Source: Alphaproteobacteria bacterium (GTDB lineage Bacteria > Pseudomonadota > Alphaproteobacteria > Paracaedibacterales > CAIOTO01). From it: a DNA stretch of 34,294 nucleotides. Below are positions 17,652 through 26,438 of the stretch, in pieces; the stretch's first letter is position 1; every line of letters begins with the position of its first letter. The DNA lies in assembly GCA_947490395.1 (NCBI GenBank), contig CANLGW010000010.1:1-34294 (forward strand), written 5' to 3'. Under the pieces are notes generated by a model that saw nothing but the letters and a program-made list of their open reading frames with translations, was not told the DNA's origin and did no database searches. The translations under genes were made by a program, and so were the position numbers.

Positions 17652-17725
17652 TGGCTGGGGTACTAGGATTCGAACCTAGGATGGCGGTACCAAAAACCGC
17701 TGCCTTACCGCTTGGCTATACCCCA
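17652..17725 (-). tRNA. tRNA-Gln (anticodon TTG)
   Basis: A full cloverleaf is readable on the minus strand: acceptor TGGGGTA/TACCCCA, D-arm GCCAAGC...GGTAAGGC, anticodon stem GCGGT/ACCGC with loop TTTTGGT (anticodon TTG), T-arm CTAGG-TTCGAAT-CCTAG, discriminator G and an encoded CCA. It is divergent from bamA and directly upstream of the DUF374 gene. Confidence 0.97.
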
Positions 17726-17913
17726 ACTGTGAACTTAAATACCATACAAGAAATTAGGATAAGATTCCAGAAAAAAGTTGTCAGTTGTTTAAAAATAGGG
17801 ATAAATAGTAAAAAATGGGTGCTTCTTTCATTAAAATTCATTTTAAGGCTAGCCATAAGCATAAACCCTTTGTATAAAAAAGCAGTATGTAATTTTTCCA
17901 AGATATAAATGTT

Positions 17914-20163
17914 ATGAAAAAAATAGTTTTATTAACCTTGTTTTCAGCAATGGTTTGCTCGTCATTGTTAGCGTCTCCTTTAAAGGGAATTCGTATTATT
18001 GGTAACAAACGAATTGAATCGGAGACTGTTCACTCTTATATACCTATTAAAGTTGGTGATGAGTTTGCGTCAGGAAAAATGAATGAGACGTTGAAGGCTT
18101 TGTTCGCAACGGGTTATTTTGCCGATGTCAAAGTTGATCGCGAGGGAGATACGCTGGTTGTTAATATTGAAGAAAATCCGATTATTAATCGAATCGCTTA
18201 CGAAGGAAATGATAAATTAAAAGATGATGTGATTCAGCAAGAAATTAAATTGCGTGCACGTGAAGTATTAACCCATTCACGTATTCAAGAAGCGCAACAA
18301 CGATTGCTTGAGATTTATCGCCGTATGGGGCGATTTGGTGCAAGGGTCGAACCAAAGATTATTAAGTTGCCAGAAAGTCGTGTTGATCTCGTTTTTGAAA
18401 TTGATGAGGGTGGCGTAACGTATATTCGTAAAATTGCTTTCGTTGGTAATAAGCATTTTCCTTCTAAAAAACTAGAAGAGCAATTGAATTCAAAACGGAC
18501 ACGTTGGTATCGTTTCTTTGCGGTGGATGATGTGTATGATCCAGATCGTTTTATTGCCGATCAACAGGCGTTACGTAAGTTTTACTATGATAATGGTTAT
18601 CCTGATTTCCGTATTATAACATCGCATGCGGAATTAAGCCCAGATCAAAAAGACTTCTTTTTAACATTTCATGTGGAAGAGGGTGAACGTTATGAAATTG
18701 GTAAGATTGACATTACTTCAAAGTTGCCAAACGTGAATACCGAAGAGCTAAAGAAATCCTTGACCTTTGCTGAAGGTGATATGTTTAGCGGTAAAGAGTT
18801 TGAGCGTTCAATTTTGACCATGTCAAACACGATTGGTATGCAAGGATATGCGTTCGTTGCGATTGAGCCGATTGTTAAAAAACATCCTGAAACCAAAAAG
18901 GCAGATGTAACATTTGAAATTAAAGAAGGGCCACGCGTTTATATTGAAAAAATCGTTTTTGTTGGAAATGATCGTACACGTGACCATGTACTGCGTCGTG
19001 AAATGGAATTGCACGAGGGTGATGCGTATAACTCTGAGAAATTGAAGATGTCTGAACGTCGTTTGAAAGATCTTGGTTATTTTAAAACGGTAACCGTTGA
19101 TACGGAGCCTGGTGCTGCCCATGATCAAGCGCGTGTTATTGTAAAGGTTGAAGAGCAACGTACGGGGGAAATTGGTTTAGCGGGTGGTTTTTCAACACTT
19201 GATGGCCCATTAGCATCGGTTAAATTAACGGAACGCAACTTTATGGGGACAGGGCGTACGCTTTTCTCTGATTTATCTGTTGCGAAAAAGCGTCAAGATT
19301 TTAACGTTGGTGTGATTGAGCCCTATTTCTTGGGGCGTAATATGGTTGGTAACATGAGTGTATTTGGTATGCGTTCTGGGCGTTCAGCGCTGTACGAGCA
19401 AAAGGCAATTGGTACAAATCTTGGTGTTGGTTATCGTTTGAGCACTTTTTGGTCGCAAAGTTTTAATTACAAGATTAGTCATGAAAAGATTTCGCACTCA
19501 CGTGTTGTGACGTCGCCATATGTGCTTGAACAAATGGGGACAAGTTTAACATCCGCTGTGACGCATTCGATTGCGTATGATCGCCGTGATAGTGTGCGTA
19601 ATCCAACGACGGGCTATGTGGCTAATATGTCAAATACGTATGCGGGACTTGGTGGTAACGTTGAATACTTGCGAAATTCAGTTGGTGCTGGATGGTTCTA
19701 TCCTTTAATGGATGAGGTTGTTTTGAATGTGAATGGTGAAGTTGGTGCGATGACAAAGTTGAGACGTAAAATTCGTTTGGCTGACCGCTTTTCCCTTGGT
19801 CTTGAATCATTTCGTGGGTTTGAATATGGTGGACTTGGGCCACGTGATGCCGCTACAGGCGATTCATTGAATGGTACACGTTTTTGGACATCGACAACAC
19901 AGGTTGTGTTCCCGCTTGGTTTGCCAACAGAATTTGGTATAAAAGGTGCGGTCTTTACGGATCTTGGTTCTGTATGGCGTGTGGGGGAGAGTATTCCTGG
20001 TACAACCGTTTTGGATAGCAGTCGTGCGCGTGCCTCTGTTGGTTGTGGTATCTCGTGGGATTCTCCATTTGGTCCAATTAGTATTGATTATGCACGTGCC
20101 GTTAAACGCGAAAAATATGACCGTACGCAATCTGTCATTTTTGGATTCTCGTCACGTTTCTAG
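17914..20163 (+). CDS. bamA: Outer membrane protein assembly factor BamA
   Basis: BamA folds and inserts beta-barrel proteins into the outer membrane. The 749-residue protein begins with a signal peptide (MKKIVLLTLFSAMVCSSLLA, cleaved near residue 21). Five POTRA domains fill residues about 22-410; recognisable repeat starts are IRIIGNKRIESETV, NRIAYEGNDKLKDD, RKIAFVGNKHFPSK, YEIGKIDITSKLPN and EKIVFVGNDRTRDH. The 16-strand barrel follows from about 415, with FMGTGRTL, SLGLESFRGFEYGGLGPRD and the C-terminal SVIFGFSSRF with its terminal Phe, the barrel-recognition signal. It heads the bamA-skp-lpxD-fabZ-lpxA cluster. The rseP gene that usually precedes bamA is replaced by a divergent tRNA. Confidence 0.95.
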   Translation: MKKIVLLTLFSAMVCSSLLASPLKGIRIIGNKRIESETVHSYIPIKVGDEFASGKMNETLKALFATGYFADVKVDREGDTLVVNIEENPIINRIAYEGNDKLKDDVIQQEIKLRAREVLTHSRIQEAQQRLLEIYRRMGRFGARVEPKIIKLPESRVDLVFEIDEGGVTYIRKIAFVGNKHFPSKKLEEQLNSKRTRWYRFFAVDDVYDPDRFIADQQALRKFYYDNGYPDFRIITSHAELSPDQKDFFLTFHVEEGERYEIGKIDITSKLPNVNTEELKKSLTFAEGDMFSGKEFERSILTMSNTIGMQGYAFVAIEPIVKKHPETKKADVTFEIKEGPRVYIEKIVFVGNDRTRDHVLRREMELHEGDAYNSEKLKMSERRLKDLGYFKTVTVDTEPGAAHDQARVIVKVEEQRTGEIGLAGGFSTLDGPLASVKLTERNFMGTGRTLFSDLSVAKKRQDFNVGVIEPYFLGRNMVGNMSVFGMRSGRSALYEQKAIGTNLGVGYRLSTFWSQSFNYKISHEKISHSRVVTSPYVLEQMGTSLTSAVTHSIAYDRRDSVRNPTTGYVANMSNTYAGLGGNVEYLRNSVGAGWFYPLMDEVVLNVNGEVGAMTKLRRKIRLADRFSLGLESFRGFEYGGLGPRDAATGDSLNGTRFWTSTTQVVFPLGLPTEFGIKGAVFTDLGSVWRVGESIPGTTVLDSSRARASVGCGISWDSPFGPISIDYARAVKREKYDRTQSVIFGFSSRF

Positions 20164-20184
20164 TGCATTTCAATTGAGGATATT

Positions 20185-20793
20185 ATGTTCACTGTCAATA
20201 AGATTGTTTTAATCCGGGCATGCATGGTTGTTGTCTGTATTGTTTTGGTTGGCTTTTTTGGATTTATGCTAGGTAAAAAATATTTTTATTTGCCGAGTAG
20301 TGATTTAGCTGTTGCGGTGATTGATGGTGATCGTCTGAAACGGGACGCTGTTCCGTTTCACACCGTAAATGCCCTTTTTTCAAAAGAGCAAAATCGTGTG
20401 ATCGAAGAAATGTCCGTGTTTGAAAATGAGCTGAGTAAAGAACATGAGGAAATAAAGTCTGAAAAGAACTCAACAAAAGCAAAAAAGCGTAAAGCAGCTT
20501 TTGATATACGTGTAGCGGAGCTTGAGCAAAAAATGCACAAAAAACGCGCTCATCTTTTAAAGATTATTGATGTTACGACAAAGGAGCTTGAGGATACAGT
20601 TTTGGCTATTATTCGTGAACTGGCGGCAAAACGAAAAATTAATCTTGTGCTCAACACAATTGTTGCTGAAAAGCGTTCTGTATTTTTTAATGATGATCGT
20701 CTTGATTTGACAGATGATGTTATAGCCTTATTGAATAAACGGTTAGCGAATATTTCTCTTCCTAAAGACGACAAACAAAATGGTGATAAATAA
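20185..20793 (+). CDS. skp: Skp/OmpH-like periplasmic chaperone
   Basis: This 202-residue protein lies between bamA and lpxD, the standard place of skp. An N-terminal hydrophobic segment (about 8-31) is followed by AVAVIDGDRL, which corresponds to the Skp core beta strand, a long charged helical arm (about 60-155, coiled-coil character, very Lys/Glu-rich), then INLVLNTIVAEKRSVFF and DLTDDVIALLNKRL, the conserved C-terminal body. Skp trimers hold unfolded outer-membrane proteins before delivery to BamA. The N-terminal segment has no obvious signal-peptidase site, so the protein may stay membrane anchored. A GAGGA ribosome-binding site precedes the ATG. Confidence 0.85.
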   Translation: MFTVNKIVLIRACMVVVCIVLVGFFGFMLGKKYFYLPSSDLAVAVIDGDRLKRDAVPFHTVNALFSKEQNRVIEEMSVFENELSKEHEEIKSEKNSTKAKKRKAAFDIRVAELEQKMHKKRAHLLKIIDVTTKELEDTVLAIIRELAAKRKINLVLNTIVAEKRSVFFNDDRLDLTDDVIALLNKRLANISLPKDDKQNGDK

Positions 20794-20808
20794 AAGAAGG
20801 TATAAAAC

Positions 20809-21858
20809 ATGACAGATTCCCGCTTTTATATTAAACGTGATGCATTATCATTATCTGACATATGTGCATTGATTTCATTACCTATTCCTGATGGGCTAAA
20901 TGGAGATCTTTTATTTACGGGGATTCGTACGCTTAAAGATGGGGATGAATCGGAAATTGCTTTGTTTCACAATACTAAATATCGTGATGATGCTGAAAGA
21001 ACAGGAGTAGGTTTATGTCTAACAACGGATGTGTTAGCGCATTGTGTAGGGGCGCAATTAGGAAAGGATGCCTGTAAAACACTCGTTCTCGTGCACCCTA
21101 AGCCCTATCGTGCCTATGCGATATTAGCACGTGCGTTTTTCCCAGAGCCTGCATTAAGACCGCTAATTCATCCAACGGCAGTGATTGCACAAACAGCAAT
21201 GATTGGCGAAGGATGTGAGATTAGTGCATATGTTGTTGTTGGTGAAAATGTAGTCATTGGATCGCATACGAAAATTAATTCACATACAGTTATACATGAT
21301 GGTGTTTGCATTGGGTGTAATGGTCGTATTGGATCACATGTGACTATTAGTCATTCGTTGATTGGTGATGGTATTCTCATTAAGCCAGGCACCCGCATTG
21401 GGCAGCAGGGGTTTGGTTTTCATATGGATGAAAAAGGACATTTTGATGTACCACAAGTGGGTATTGTTGAGATTGGTAATGATGTTCAAATTGGTGCAAA
21501 TGTGTGTATTGATCGAGCAAGTCTTGGAAAAACAAAAATAGGTAACGGTGTGCGTATCGATAACCTTGTGCAAATAGCGCATAATGTTTATATTGGAGAT
21601 CAGTCTGTTCTTGTTGCACAGGCAGGTGTAGCAGGTAGTTCGCATTTAGGGCATTTTGTGATAGTGGCTGGTCAAGTTGGTATTGCGGGTCATTTGAAAA
21701 TTGGTAATGGCGTTAAAATAGCCGCACAAAGCGGTTTAATGCGCGACGTAGCTGATGGTGAAACGGTGGCTGGTTCGCCAGCGATGCCTGTGCGTGATTG
21801 GCATAAGCAAACTATTGTGCTTCAACGATTAATAAAGGAAAAGAAAAATGGCAAATAA
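20809..21858 (+). CDS. lpxD: UDP-3-O-acylglucosamine N-acyltransferase LpxD
   Basis: LpxD adds the N-linked hydroxyacyl chain to UDP-3-O-acyl-glucosamine, the third step of lipid A synthesis. The 349-residue protein has the LpxD N-terminal domain (about 1-105, FTGIRTLKDGDESEIALFHNTKY) and then a left-handed beta helix of hexapeptide repeats (IHPTAVIAQTAMIG onward). The catalytic His is in DNLVQIAHNVYIG. The C-terminus ends in a short helix (DWHKQTIVLQRLIKEK). The start has an AAGG site 15 nt after skp, and fabZ begins inside its last codons (11-bp overlap), so expression is coupled. Confidence 0.93.
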   Translation: MTDSRFYIKRDALSLSDICALISLPIPDGLNGDLLFTGIRTLKDGDESEIALFHNTKYRDDAERTGVGLCLTTDVLAHCVGAQLGKDACKTLVLVHPKPYRAYAILARAFFPEPALRPLIHPTAVIAQTAMIGEGCEISAYVVVGENVVIGSHTKINSHTVIHDGVCIGCNGRIGSHVTISHSLIGDGILIKPGTRIGQQGFGFHMDEKGHFDVPQVGIVEIGNDVQIGANVCIDRASLGKTKIGNGVRIDNLVQIAHNVYIGDQSVLVAQAGVAGSSHLGHFVIVAGQVGIAGHLKIGNGVKIAAQSGLMRDVADGETVAGSPAMPVRDWHKQTIVLQRLIKEKKNGK

Positions 21859-22387
21859 AGCCTATGCAGAGAGTAATATGGCAGAGATTATAACACCCGA
21901 TTTTCAATCAACAAAAGTTGATGCATTGAGTATTGAAGATATTGTAAAACTTATTCCCCATCGCTATCCGTTTTTGCTGATTGATCGTATGGAAAATTTG
22001 TTGTTAGGACACAGTGCTGTTGGTATTAAGAATGTTTCAGTGAATGAATGGTATTTTCAAGGGCATTTTCCAGAGCACCCCATTATGCCAGGTGTCTTAA
22101 TTATTGAAGCGATGGCGCAAACAGCAGGAGCTCTTGTAGTGAAAACACTTGAAGAACAACAGAAAAATGTTGGGGACGCGTCGAATCATGCAGGTAACCT
22201 TGTTTATTTTATGTCTGTTGAGGGAGCTAAATTTAGAAAACCTGTCGTGCCAGGCGATGTTTTAAATTTAAAAGTTGTTAAAGACCGTAGCCGTGGTGCA
22301 GTTTGGCGCTTTAAAGGCGAGGCATGGGTTAATAATGTGTTGACCAGTGAAGCAACATTTACAGCAATGATTGTTGATAAGAAATAA
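21848..22387 (+). CDS. fabZ: 3-hydroxyacyl-ACP dehydratase FabZ
   Basis: FabZ dehydrates 3-hydroxyacyl-ACP in fatty acid elongation and competes with LpxA and LpxD for hydroxyacyl-ACP. The hot-dog domain is clear: KLIPHRYPFLLIDRM, FQGHFPEHPIMPGVLIIEAMAQTAG (catalytic His in GHFPEHP and Glu in IIEAMAQ), then KFRKPVVPGDVL. The product is 179 residues, with an N-terminal extension of about 25 residues compared with E. coli. The start at 21848 has an AAGGAAAAG ribosome-binding site. A later ATG (MAEIITPDF) is possible but less well placed. Its TAA overlaps the lpxA ATG by one base. Confidence 0.93.
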   Translation: MANKAYAESNMAEIITPDFQSTKVDALSIEDIVKLIPHRYPFLLIDRMENLLLGHSAVGIKNVSVNEWYFQGHFPEHPIMPGVLIIEAMAQTAGALVVKTLEEQQKNVGDASNHAGNLVYFMSVEGAKFRKPVVPGDVLNLKVVKDRSRGAVWRFKGEAWVNNVLTSEATFTAMIVDKK

Positions 22388-23211
22388 TGATGATCCATTC
22401 TTTAGCAGAGATTCACCCAACAGCCATTATCAACGATGGTGCGACTGTTTGCGAAAACGTTTATGTAGGACCTTATTGTGTGATTGGATCAAACGTTACA
22501 CTAAAAGCTGGTGTTCGTTTGATATCGCATGTGTGCGTTGATGGTATTACCGTTATTGGTGAAGATTCAATTGTATACCCATTTGCATCCATTGGTCATT
22601 CTCCGCAGGATTTAAAATATAAAGGTGAGCCATCAACTGTTACGATCGGGGAAAAAACAACGATTCGTGAATATGTGACGATTCAGCCAGGCACAGAAGG
22701 TGGTGGTATGAAAACCGTTGTTGGTGATCATTGTTTGCTTATGGTTGGTGTTCATATCGCTCACGATTGTCATGTTGGTAATCACGTAATTATGGCAAAT
22801 TATGCAACACTTGCAGGGCATGTTGTGATTGCTGATCATGTTATTGTTGGAGGTTTGTCGGCGATACAGCAATTTGTACGTGTTGGTGTGCATGCTATTA
22901 TTGGCGGCATGTCAGGTGTAGAAAAAGATGTTGTGCCGTATGCAATGGTTATGGGCGAGAGAGCACATCTGCATGGTGTCAATTTGGTAGGTATGCGTCG
23001 TCACGGTTTTTCAAATGCGGTAATTCAAAAAGTTCAAAGTATTTATAAAGATTTATTTAATGAAGATGATCACTCTGTTTTTGCAGAACGCGTTGCAAAA
23101 CAGCATAATAGCGATGCTGAAAATGAGTCAGAACCTGCAACACAAACACTGTTTGATTTCATGAATGTTGATTCAAAACGGCATTATTGCATGCCAAAAG
23201 GGCGTGGGTAA
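22387..23211 (+). CDS. lpxA: UDP-GlcNAc acyltransferase LpxA
   Basis: LpxA catalyses the first step of lipid A synthesis, transferring a hydroxyacyl chain to UDP-GlcNAc. The 274-residue protein has a left-handed beta helix of hexapeptide repeats from IHPTAIINDGATV, the conserved IGHSPQDLKYKGE and REYVTIQPGTEGGG segments, and the catalytic His in GVHIAHDCHVG. The C-terminal helical part has GVNLVGMRRHGFS. TAATG coupling to fabZ is seen; two consecutive ATG codons are possible starts. The lpxI and lpxB genes that often follow are absent here, replaced by an ImmA/IrrE cassette. Confidence 0.94.
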   Translation: MMIHSLAEIHPTAIINDGATVCENVYVGPYCVIGSNVTLKAGVRLISHVCVDGITVIGEDSIVYPFASIGHSPQDLKYKGEPSTVTIGEKTTIREYVTIQPGTEGGGMKTVVGDHCLLMVGVHIAHDCHVGNHVIMANYATLAGHVVIADHVIVGGLSAIQQFVRVGVHAIIGGMSGVEKDVVPYAMVMGERAHLHGVNLVGMRRHGFSNAVIQKVQSIYKDLFNEDDHSVFAERVAKQHNSDAENESEPATQTLFDFMNVDSKRHYCMPKGRG

Positions 23212-23245
23212 AGAAAGAATGCCTTAAGGTTTTTTTTGTTTAAGA

Positions 23246-23274
23246 TTGATTTTTAAACATTCTTTTGCTACTCT
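23246..23274 (+). promoter_or_regulatory. Candidate promoter of the ImmA/IrrE cassette
   Basis: TTGATT (23246-23251) is followed after 17 bp by TACTCT (23269-23274), about 34 bp before the protease ATG. The matches are four of six in each box, so it is a moderate candidate. It supports independent transcription from the lpxA operon. Confidence 0.35.
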
Positions 23275-23307
23275 AATAGCAATAAAAAATCATTGAGGGA
23301 ATTAACT

Positions 23308-23844
23308 ATGTCTACTTTTAAATTGAAAGATGACATAAAGGCGTATATTCAAGAATTAACATGTAATAGTTACGTTAATGATGAGCTTCAGTTAGATAGA
23401 ATTTGTGAAAAATTAAAAATTGATTATTTTGAATGCGATTTTGATGATTCTAAAATTAGTGGTATGTTAATTAAAGATAAGAATTTTGATAAATTTGGTA
23501 TTTATGTTAATCGTAAACATCCAAATGTTAGGAAGCGTTTTACGATTGCGCATGAACTTGGTCATTACATTTCTTATAAGTATGAAAGTCACTCTTATAG
23601 TCAATTAAGCCAAAATAATGAGATAGAGGATTATGCCATATCGTTTAGACATGAGGGTATTCGCTCTCAAGCAGAAAAAGAAGCTAACCAAATCGCTGCG
23701 GAAATGTTAATGCCTGAGTTACGAGTAAAAGAAATGGCTGAACGAAAATTGACAATAGAAGAAATGGCCGACTTATTTTTTGTATCTGAATCAGCCATGA
23801 CGATTAGATTGCAATCCATTTTTCAAGGTTTAATGGTAGTTTAA
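23308..23844 (+). CDS. ImmA/IrrE-family metallopeptidase
   Basis: This 178-residue cytoplasmic protein has the zinc-peptidase motif HELGH (His82, Glu83, His86) in FTIAHELGHYISY, and a third-ligand region with Glu125 in AEKEANQIAAEMLMP, the standard ImmA/IrrE pattern. Family members cleave repressors (ImmA-ImmR of mobile elements, IrrE-DdrO) or act in toxin-antitoxin systems. I chose ATG 23308 because GAGGGA lies at 23295-23300; the upstream TTG at 23293 would fall at the Shine-Dalgarno. No helix-turn-helix repressor gene is next to it. Instead it is coupled (TAATG) to a small membrane protein gene. The base composition is AT-richer than lpxA, suggesting acquisition. Confidence 0.85.
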   Translation: MSTFKLKDDIKAYIQELTCNSYVNDELQLDRICEKLKIDYFECDFDDSKISGMLIKDKNFDKFGIYVNRKHPNVRKRFTIAHELGHYISYKYESHSYSQLSQNNEIEDYAISFRHEGIRSQAEKEANQIAAEMLMPELRVKEMAERKLTIEEMADLFFVSESAMTIRLQSIFQGLMVV

Positions 23845-24101
23845 TGTCACGACCAACAGAGACACGAAAAGGACATTTTCCTAAAAAAGGACAAAAAAGT
23901 TATCAGCATCATTGGACTTGGATTATATGTATTTCAATTTTAGCTATTGCGTATATTTTAGGAATTATTTTAAAAAAGAACGATATTAGTCATTTAATAG
24001 TAAAATATGGAAATGATATAATTTTTTTTCTGGCGGCAGCTGGTGTGCCTGCTCTTATTACAGTTGCAGTACAAGGAATTAATAAGTTAATAAAAGAATA
24101 A
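23844..24101 (+). CDS. Small two-TM membrane protein coupled to the ImmA/IrrE protease
   Basis: This is an 85-residue protein with a basic N-terminus (about 1-22), membrane segment 1 at 24-43 and membrane segment 2 at 59-77, separated by a short loop with charged residues. No family is recognised. The ATG shares a base with the protease stop (TAATG), which implies coupled translation and a shared function. Possibilities are a membrane-bound substrate, sensor or toxin controlled by the protease; none is proven. Confidence 0.6.
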   Translation: MSRPTETRKGHFPKKGQKSYQHHWTWIICISILAIAYILGIILKKNDISHLIVKYGNDIIFFLAAAGVPALITVAVQGINKLIKE

Positions 24102-24115
24102 AATTAGTTATCTCA

Positions 24116-24147
24116 GATCTTGCTTAGAATTAAATCCAAGCAAGATC
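24116..24147. terminator. Perfect 10-bp hairpin between convergent genes
   Basis: GATCTTGCTT (24116-24125) pairs with AAGCAAGATC (24138-24147) around a 12-nt loop. It lies between the convergent ends of the small membrane protein gene and hslU, the right place for a bidirectional terminator. No long T-run follows on either strand. Confidence 0.5.
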
Positions 24148-24171
24148 ATTTGGAGGTTGAAGATTCACCAT

Positions 24172-25485
24172 CTACAAAATAAACTTTGATAGGTCTTGAT
24201 TCTTCGCCAGTTCACCAACTTTTGTATTTACATCTATTGCTGTCATACAGACAGTTTTTTGAGCACGATCAGGTGCCTCAAAACTAAGATCCTCCAGCAA
24301 TTTTTCTAAAATCGTATGTAAACGACGAGCGCCAATGTTTTCGACATTTTGGTTAATTTCGGCGGCTAAACGTGCGATTTCTTCAATTGATGTTGTATCA
24401 AATGTTAGATCAATTCCTTCTGTTTTTAATAATGCTTTGGCTTGTGTGATTAAATTTGCCTCTGGCTCTGTTAAAATCTGAACGAAATCTTCACGTGTTA
24501 ATGCTTTTAGTTCGACACGTATAGGTAAGCGACCCTGTAATTCAGGTAATAAATCAGATGGTTTAGCTAAATGAAAAGCCCCTGAGGTAATAAATAAGAT
24601 ATGATCTGTTTTAACAGTACCATATTTTGTGGAAACACTTGTACCTTCAATGAGGGGAAGTAGGTCACGTTGAACCCCTTCACGACTAATATCAGCTCCT
24701 TGGCGCTCGGAACGTGCACAAATTTTATCAATTTCATCTAGAAAAACAATACCATTTTGTTGTACAGATTCAAGCGCTTCACGAATAATTTTATCTTGAT
24801 CCAATAATTTTTCAGATTCGTCTTCAATTAAAATGGCATAGGCAGCTAATACGGTTAGACGTTGGTCTTTGGTGCGTCCACCTGTGAGTGCTTTGCCAAA
24901 AATATCACCTAGATTTAGCATTCCCATTTGAGCGCCTGGCATGCCAGGAACATCCATTGTTGGCATGGATAATCCACCGTTGTCTTGCACCTGAATATCA
25001 ATTTCACGATCGTTTAATTCACCATTACGCAATTTATTGCGGAATTTTTCACGGGTTTCAGGGCTGGCTGATTCACCGACAAGAGCATCTAAGACGCGTT
25101 CTTCAGCGAGGGCGTGTGCTCGTGTTTTAATTTCTTCACGTGATTTGTCTTTTGCAATATGAATGGCAATTTCAACAAGATCACGAATAATTTGCTCAAC
25201 ATCACGACCAACATAACCAACTTCAGTGAATTTGGTTGCCTCGACCTTAATAAAAGGGGCATGTGCGAGTTTTGCTAGACGACGGGCGATTTCTGTCTTG
25301 CCGCACCCTGTTGGTCCGATCATCAAAATATTTTTTGGGAGCACTTCATCAATAAGATCAGCGGGTAATTGTAAACGGCGCCAGCGATTGCGAAGGGCAA
25401 TGGCAACAGCACGTTTTGCCTCCATTTGTCCGACAATAAAACGATCTAATTCAGCAACAATTGCACGAGGGGTTAACGTACTCAT
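24172..25485 (-). CDS. hslU: HslU, ATPase subunit of the HslVU protease
   Basis: HslU is the AAA+ unfoldase that feeds substrates into the HslV peptidase. The 437-residue protein begins [20 protein letters not shown], with Walker [10 protein letters not shown] near 58-66, the pore loop region [10 protein letters not shown], the inserted I domain (about 105-235), Walker [10 protein letters not shown], the Arg-finger region [11 protein letters not shown] and sensor 2 [11 protein letters not shown]. The C-terminus LSKFIL matches the tail that docks into HslV. Its ATG overlaps the hslV stop by ATGA. It lies beside a diverged, exported relative on the other strand (26484-27809). Confidence 0.96.
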   Translation of the reverse strand: MSTLTPRAIVAELDRFIVGQMEAKRAVAIALRNRWRRLQLPADLIDEVLPKNILMIGPTGCGKTEIARRLAKLAHAPFIKVEATKFTEVGYVGRDVEQIIRDLVEIAIHIAKDKSREEIKTRAHALAEERVLDALVGESASPETREKFRNKLRNGELNDREIDIQVQDNGGLSMPTMDVPGMPGAQMGMLNLGDIFGKALTGGRTKDQRLTVLAAYAILIEDESEKLLDQDKIIREALESVQQNGIVFLDEIDKICARSERQGADISREGVQRDLLPLIEGTSVSTKYGTVKTDHILFITSGAFHLAKPSDLLPELQGRLPIRVELKALTREDFVQILTEPEANLITQAKALLKTEGIDLTFDTTSIEEIARLAAEINQNVENIGARRLHTILEKLLEDLSFEAPDRAQKTVCMTAIDVNTKVGELAKNQDLSKFIL

Positions 25486-26033
25486 ACATCCAAACTTTCT
25501 ACGATAATATTTTTATTAGTGTAAATGCAGATGTCGCCTGCAATCTCAATAGAACGACGGGCGATATATTCAGCGTCCAATGTATCAACGGTTGCAAGGG
25601 CACGTGCAGCTGCGAGTGCAAATCCGCCGCCTGATCCAATGGACATCACGCCATCTTCTGGCTCTAGTACATCACCTGTTCCTGTTAGAACTAGTGATAC
25701 ATTTTTATCGGCAACGAGCATCATCGCTTCAAGTCGCCTTAGGTACCGATCGGTACGCCAGTCTTTTGCAAGCTCAACACACGCACGGGCAAGCTGTGCT
25801 GGATATTGTTCTAGTTTCATTTCCAAACGTTCGAATAGGGCAAAGGCATCGGCTGTTGCGCCCGCAAAGCCCGCAATAACATGTCCACCTGCAAGGCGGC
25901 GTACTTTGCGCGCTTGTGATTTGATAACTTGCGTGCCAAGCGTTACTTGACCATCGCCTGCAATCACAACTTTTCCACCTTTACGTATTGAAACGATTGT
26001 TGTTCCGTACCACAAATCAGGTTTATGCTGCAT
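25482..26033 (-). CDS. hslV: HslV, peptidase subunit of the HslVU protease
   Basis: HslV forms the proteasome-like double ring with an N-terminal threonine nucleophile. The 183-residue precursor starts with a ten-residue leader ([10 protein letters not shown]) before [12 protein letters not shown], so the active Thr11 must be exposed by processing, unlike E. coli HslV where only Met is removed. Other family blocks are [47 protein letters not shown] and [14 protein letters not shown]. It is the first gene of the hslVU operon, with a GGAG site before the ATG. Confidence 0.95.
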   Translation of the reverse strand: MQHKPDLWYGTTIVSIRKGGKVVIAGDGQVTLGTQVIKSQARKVRRLAGGHVIAGFAGATADAFALFERLEMKLEQYPAQLARACVELAKDWRTDRYLRRLEAMMLVADKNVSLVLTGTGDVLEPEDGVMSIGSGGGFALAAARALATVDTLDAEYIARRSIEIAGDICIYTNKNIIVESLDV

Positions 26034-26438
26034 AATTTTACTCCATTTTCATTTGTTACTGTATCCTGAAGCGCTTTTAAGTTCCAGCCAATTCAGTAAA
26101 AAAAAGACAATGAAAGAAGAATTCAGGTTTAAGAATTATAATTATAATTTATTAAAATTATATTATAATATATATTTTTAATAAAATAAATATGGTTGAA
26201 TTAACGGAATTTTAACAGGTGTTAATTAATATAAGATTATAAGGTTTAAAGACCTCTACACTTTCGTAGTGTAGGCAATATAAAGCGCAGGGAATGTCAA
26301 ATTATGTTACCAGTACGTATATTTTTACCATCATGTGAACGCAAACAACAAGGGTGTCTGCCCTTGAAATGGGTGGCGTCGGTGTTGAAAATAAGGCTGT
26401 ACGCATAATGTTTATGGAATCATGAGATAATACCATAG
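26034..26438. other. Gene-free divergent region between hslV and the exported AAA+ gene
   Basis: About 400 bp carry promoters for two divergent genes. From 26128 to 26220 the sequence is almost pure A/T. Further on are two small hairpins: CTACACT/AGTGTAG (26256-26262 and 26268-26274, loop TTCGT) and CAAGGG/CCCTTG (26349-26354 and 26361-26366). The GC-richer block 26280-26440 has no usable reading frame and may be a long structured leader of the AAA+ gene or a small RNA. Confidence 0.4.
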
